Assembly (NCBI RefSeq): GCF_900182575.1
Contig: NZ_FXSZ01000001.1
Coordinates: 62,001-126,000, forward strand
DNA from: Solitalea koreensis
GTDB lineage: Bacteria > Bacteroidota > Bacteroidia > Sphingobacteriales > Sphingobacteriaceae
Direction of reading: 5' to 3'
DNA length: 64,000 nucleotides
Shown here: piece after piece, positions 60,910 to 64,000 of the stretch
How the letters are laid out: the number at the start of each line of letters is the position of its first letter
Position numbering within the stretch: the first letter of the stretch is position 1
Notes under the pieces: generated by a model
Database searches by the model: none
What the model was told of the DNA's origin: nothing
The model's input: only the letters and a program-made list of their open reading frames with translations
Position numbers and translations under genes: made by a program

Positions 60910-61561
60910 AATAATGAAGACATCTAATAAACTCATTCTACTAATTTTCTTCCTATTAATTGGCTTGGTACCGCTTAGTGTTTATTTTTTTAAAAGCAAT
61001 TATGAAAAATTTGACAAGACTAAAAATTCAATTAATCGCGAAATAAATTGCATTGTAGTGGAAGGACAATGTGAATGGCTTAATATTGGACCCGGAAAGA
61101 ATACAATAGGAGATTACAATTGGATTAAAGATTCAGTTTCCTTTGAATACAGAAAGGACACCATGTTTATCAGGGAACGAAATCCAACGAAATCAAGAAC
61201 AACTGCCAAATACGGAATATCATTAAATTTAACTAAATGCCCCAACATTATAGCTCATGATGGAATTGAAGATCTTTATATTAATGGATTTAATGTAGTA
61301 AAAAACAATTTGCAACTAAAGCTTTCAGGAGGCATTCTGCGCATTGATTCACTTACTGCCGATTCGATTTTTTTAGAATTGCATCAAGGCCAATGGACTA
61401 CACTCGGTAAAACTTCAAAATTCAACTTTGTATCTATTAAAGCCACGGATAGTTCATCTATTACGCTTGAATGCAATGATATTAAAACCATCAAAGCCGC
61501 AATAGAACCTTCGGTAAATGTAAATGGCTTGATGAGAAACATTAATAAGCTTACGAAATAA
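60902..61561 (+). CDS. Anchored protein with DUF2807-like repeats
   Basis: This 219-residue protein has an N-terminal membrane anchor or signal (LILLIFFLLIGLVPLSVYFF, about 11-30). The rest is a repeating beta pattern (LYINGFNVVKNNLQLKLSGGILRIDSLTADSIFLELHQGQWTTLG) resembling the head-GIN/DUF2807 putative adhesin fold. ATG 60902 overlaps GntR by 8 bases; ATG 60914 is an alternative start. It is the fourth gene of the operon, co-transcribed with the ABC genes. The role is unknown; surface or envelope attachment is inference. Confidence 0.7.
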   Translation: MLKIMKTSNKLILLIFFLLIGLVPLSVYFFKSNYEKFDKTKNSINREINCIVVEGQCEWLNIGPGKNTIGDYNWIKDSVSFEYRKDTMFIRERNPTKSRTTAKYGISLNLTKCPNIIAHDGIEDLYINGFNVVKNNLQLKLSGGILRIDSLTADSIFLELHQGQWTTLGKTSKFNFVSIKATDSSSITLECNDIKTIKAAIEPSVNVNGLMRNINKLTK

Positions 61562-61596
61562 TCAGCTCATATTATACACATACTAACCTCAAAACC

Positions 61597-61707
61597 ATGA
61601 ATAACACATTTAGCCTATACCGCCTCAAACTTCTATTTCAGAAATATTGGGCTGAAAAACTGATTTTTTGTTCCGTTTTGCTACTTAATTATAATTTTAC
61701 AGTTTAA
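61597..61707 (+). pseudogene. Truncated copy of the operon's permease
   Basis: ATG 61597 starts MNNTFSLYRLKLLFQKYWAE, matching the start of the permease at 59678 at 18 of 20 residues. It then diverges and stops after 36 codons (61705-61707). It is a remnant of a duplicated permease gene that lost everything but its first helix. It lies in the operon before the thioredoxin-fold gene. Confidence 0.85.
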
Positions 61708-61731
61708 CATTTATAACAACCTAACAAAAAC

Positions 61732-63117
61732 ATGAAGAAGTATCTTGCATTGCTGGCTGTACTGGCTAGCACAATTTTAAATGCCCAAGCCGGAGGCATC
61801 ACGGAAATCAAAGGGGTTTCAAAAAAAACAAAACCGGGAGCGGTAAAGCTGTATAAAATCGTTCACGGCAGCATGGAAGAAATTGCTTCATCTACCCCAA
61901 ATGCTGGTGGTGCTTTCAAATTTAGTTTCCAGCCTGAATATGATGGGTTTTATGTAATAGGTTCAGGCAAAGCCTCTGCCCAAGACTTCGCCAATGTCAA
62001 ATATAAATTATACGTTAAGGGTAAAGATAAAATCAACCTTGAATTAAATGATTCTACCTATGTGCTCACAGGCAAGAATACCAAGGAAAATCAAGTTTTA
62101 GAGCAATGGTATAAACTAACCTATAATATTGAGCAAAAATCCATTTATAGGAATCGCCCCCTAAAAACTTACGTAGATTTCTTTTCAGCATTGGATGCCG
62201 CTGCCATTCAGGCAAAGAGTTGGACAAACGGTAAAGCAACAGGAAATGCGGAATTCGATAATTTAATGAAGCTGACGGTTAATTATGACCTTGCCCACAT
62301 GGCCATGTATTTCTTGCGTAATTCGGGTACATTTCCTACCAAAGAAAATTATAACGCTTATTTGAAAGGCTTTAATGCAGATCAATTTATGCAAAATGAA
62401 GATTTATTAAAGTTTCCGTACGGTCAACTGCTGCTTAAATACTTAGTAATGTTTAAAACCTATAAACCTGGCCTAGGAATGTTGCCCCTTGATAAAGAAG
62501 CGGTTATGACTATCCCAAATGATGTATTAAAAGGGGAGTATGTTCTTGATTATGCAAGTACAGTTAATTCTTATGCCAAGTTTGTTGAAATATCAGATAA
62601 ATACAGTACCTATTTTCTAACCGCTGATCAGCAGAAACGTGCACATGAAATTGCGGCAGGTCTTATCCGTTTAGAACCTGGTAAAAAAGCCATAAATTTT
62701 ACTTCTTCGGATGTGACCGGCAAACCAGTATCGCTAGCTGATTTTAATGGTAAAATCGTTTATGTGCATGTTTGGACCATGAACGGGCAAATTAAGGAAA
62801 ATCCACTTGCTCAATTGGAGGAAGAGTTTCAGGGAAAGGACGTGGTGTTTTTAAGCGTTTTTGCAGGAGAGGAAAAAGATAAAGAAAACTGGAAAAAATT
62901 CCTTGATCGTTATCAATGGGGTGGCATCCAATTATTTGCCGACCCGCAAATTCAGAAGGTTTACAGAATAACTGGTAACAATACTCTTTCGAGCTTCATG
63001 TTGTTCGATAAAAACGGTAATATTATTAACTTGGCTGCTCCTAGACCAAACGGGCCCACAGGACCAGGTAAAGCACAAATAAAAGCAGTGCTGAATGAAT
63101 GGTTGAGTAAATCTTAA
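61732..63117 (+). CDS. Exported thioredoxin-fold (TlpA-like) protein lacking CxxC
   Basis: This 461-residue exported protein has a signal peptide (LALLAVLASTILNAQA) and an N-terminal domain of unknown fold (20-290). The C-terminal domain is TlpA/AhpC-like from about 320: TSSDVTGKPVSLADFNGKIVYVHVWTMNGQIKENP. In normal members the strand ends in W(A)xWCxxC; here the stretch reads VWTMNGQ, so the catalytic cysteines are missing. The fold should still bind a partner but not do redox work by the usual mechanism. It ends the operon, with a terminator at 63153-63187. Confidence 0.85.
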   Translation: MKKYLALLAVLASTILNAQAGGITEIKGVSKKTKPGAVKLYKIVHGSMEEIASSTPNAGGAFKFSFQPEYDGFYVIGSGKASAQDFANVKYKLYVKGKDKINLELNDSTYVLTGKNTKENQVLEQWYKLTYNIEQKSIYRNRPLKTYVDFFSALDAAAIQAKSWTNGKATGNAEFDNLMKLTVNYDLAHMAMYFLRNSGTFPTKENYNAYLKGFNADQFMQNEDLLKFPYGQLLLKYLVMFKTYKPGLGMLPLDKEAVMTIPNDVLKGEYVLDYASTVNSYAKFVEISDKYSTYFLTADQQKRAHEIAAGLIRLEPGKKAINFTSSDVTGKPVSLADFNGKIVYVHVWTMNGQIKENPLAQLEEEFQGKDVVFLSVFAGEEKDKENWKKFLDRYQWGGIQLFADPQIQKVYRITGNNTLSSFMLFDKNGNIINLAAPRPNGPTGPGKAQIKAVLNEWLSKS

Positions 63118-63534
63118 ATCATAAAAAGCTTTAATTCCAAATGTGAAAATAGAAAAGACAGGTGTTATGCCTGTCTTTCTTTTTTTATATAATCAACTAA
63201 ATCAATACGTTGCAACAAATTGACCTCGTTGAAGGAGTCCCCAGGCATTGTATATCCAAAGAATGATCGTTACCTCTTTCGATTGAGTTAGTTTCCACGA
63301 GAACGTTTCAAGGTAGTTTTGATTCATTTATCTGCGATAATTTAACCCAATGACCAAAACTTTTACTTTAAAGAAGTACTCATTTTTATTTTTTCGATCT
63401 TAATTCATTCTTTTTAATATCAATTCTGCTAAAGCTCAATTTTCTTTACCCGCAATGTTTATTTTCCCAATGAACCAGCAAAAAATCCGATTATTGCGTA
63501 TTGTGTTGAATTATTTTTTGTCATTAGTAGAAGC
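63118..63534. other. Intergenic region with a possible signal-peptide remnant
   Basis: It contains the terminator at 63153-63187. On the plus strand a short frame from ATG 63350 reads MTKTFTLKKYSFLFFRS, a TAA stop, then FILFNINSAKAQFSLPA, which resembles an exported protein start broken by one stop. No other gene was seen. Confidence 0.4.
63153..63187 (+). terminator. Intrinsic terminator of the ABC operon
   Basis: A 9-bp stem AAAGACAGG / CCTGTCTTT with a 7-base loop is followed by a T-rich run, 36 bases past the last stop. Confidence 0.85.
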
Positions 63535-64000
63535 TTAACAATTTGCGCCAAATAAAAATTCAGATAATGGTTCAAGATAGCCTTTCTGTAGATAACAAAT
63601 AGAGGCTCCATCTTCATATGCACCAACATATTTAGGGGCGTTAGCCCAAGAAGGGGGGGCAAAGTTTGGAGAATCCTTTGATTTAGTGCTATAAGTGTAT
63701 CGACCTTCAATTACGTGTACTAATGCAATGCCATGTTCACTGGCATATAGTTTAGCGCCTTCTTGAAAACCACTTGTAGAAAAAATCATACCTTTTTGAG
63801 CTCCAGTTGCGCGTAGTTTATCATAGAGCAATTGTACTACTTCTCTTTTTATTTTGTTTTTATGTCTCTTGCATTCAACAAGAACTTTAAAACTTGCTCC
63901 TAAAAGTTCAAATTCAGCATAAACGTCAATTTGATACTCGCCGTCAGTCCTTTTTAAATGTAGGTCATGGATTGCCTCAAATGTTTTTAATTCCTTACCC
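63535..64000 (-). CDS. Restriction-endonuclease-like protein (PD-(D/E)xK), C-terminal part
   Basis: The frame is open from the window edge to the stop at 63535-63537, giving 154 residues of a longer protein; a TTG start at 63831 would be false. The visible part reads EYQIDVYAEFELLGASFKV, then LVECKRHKNKIKREVVQLL, the D...ExK core of a PD-(D/E)xK nuclease of the restriction endonuclease/Mrr-like type. The following helix, GAQKGMIFSTSGFQEGAKLYA, is also typical. The N-terminal part and any neighbour methylase are outside. It may be a solitary nuclease with modified-DNA specificity, which is inference. Confidence 0.85.
   Translation of the reverse strand, partial: GKELKTFEAIHDLHLKRTDGEYQIDVYAEFELLGASFKVLVECKRHKNKIKREVVQLLYDKLRATGAQKGMIFSTSGFQEGAKLYASEHGIALVHVIEGRYTYSTKSKDSPNFAPPSWANAPKYVGAYEDGASICYLQKGYLEPLSEFLFGANC

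Noticed and set aside
63350..63480. Broken exported protein gene (signal-peptide-like start with one TAA)
   Set aside because: Too short and without any domain; noted only in the intergenic entry.

Overview
The window looks like a chromosomal segment of a Bacteroidota bacterium, most likely of the Sphingobacteriales (Pedobacter/Solitalea-like). This is inferred from gene content, since no database was searched. The evidence is an AT-rich sequence; start codons with little or no Shine-Dalgarno sequence; promoters of the TTG-N19-20-TAnnTTTG type; the rpmB-rpmG-DUF4295 (bL38) trio; the order parA-parB-DUF5683-dapB-lepB; a RagB-free TonB-type outer-membrane receptor next to Gly-rich lipoproteins; and bacillithiol synthesis (BshC).

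Layout. 1-3.5 kb: end of a PspC-domain gene, an SDR oxidoreductase, then an MlaE/MlaF-type lipid ABC transporter joined to an RNA methyltransferase-like gene. 3.6-6.1 kb: an unclassified exported protein, two tiny membrane proteins and a DUF4197 lipoprotein. 6.1-10.7 kb: topoisomerase IV (parE then parC, minus strand). 11-18 kb: a lipocalin-like protein, a ClC channel, a Bax-inhibitor family protein, OsmC, a CapA-like phosphatase, a DUF4440 lipoprotein and a low-complexity exported protein. 18-25 kb is an accessory block. It has a broken DUF1295-type membrane gene, an MFS transporter, an attC-like element, a degenerate ORF, and a series of single small enzymes (DHFR/RibD-like, YdeI-like, FAD monooxygenase, ThuA, DUF4256). 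25-29.7 kb carries a response regulator, two histidine kinases, a CsbD-like stress protein and an AraC regulator. 29.7-31.2 kb is a scar region with direct repeats, paired hairpins, an IS3 transposase fragment and an orphan ORF.

31.4-34.2 kb: tRNA-Ala(GGC), lpxB, a small membrane gene, surE and a 50-residue membrane protein. 34.4-36.3 kb: acs. 36.6-40 kb is a housekeeping run (rpmB, rpmG, DUF4295/bL38, ftsY, rimO) driven by two good Bacteroidota promoters. 40-43.9 kb: bshC, an Ldh-family oxidoreductase and prephenate dehydrogenase. 44-48.5 kb is the conserved minus-strand cluster parA-parB-DUF5683-dapB-lepB. 48.6-51.5 kb: an FMN reductase, a half-size substrate-binding-like protein and a peptide/nickel SBP. 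51.7-56.1 kb is a three-gene outer-membrane group: two related Gly-rich lipoproteins and a TonB-type beta-barrel receptor. 56.3-58.4 kb: an ABC-F protein and tRNA-Lys(CTT). 58.8-63.1 kb: a GntR(YtrA)-regulated ABC operon with a clear promoter/operator, a truncated copy of its own permease, and a thioredoxin-fold protein without the CxxC. The window ends inside a PD-(D/E)xK restriction-endonuclease-like gene.

Most of the window is ordinary core genome. The least explained parts are the outer-membrane lipoprotein/receptor group (51.7-56.1 kb), the self-regulated ABC operon (58.8-63.1 kb) and the repeat-rich scars at 20 and 30 kb.
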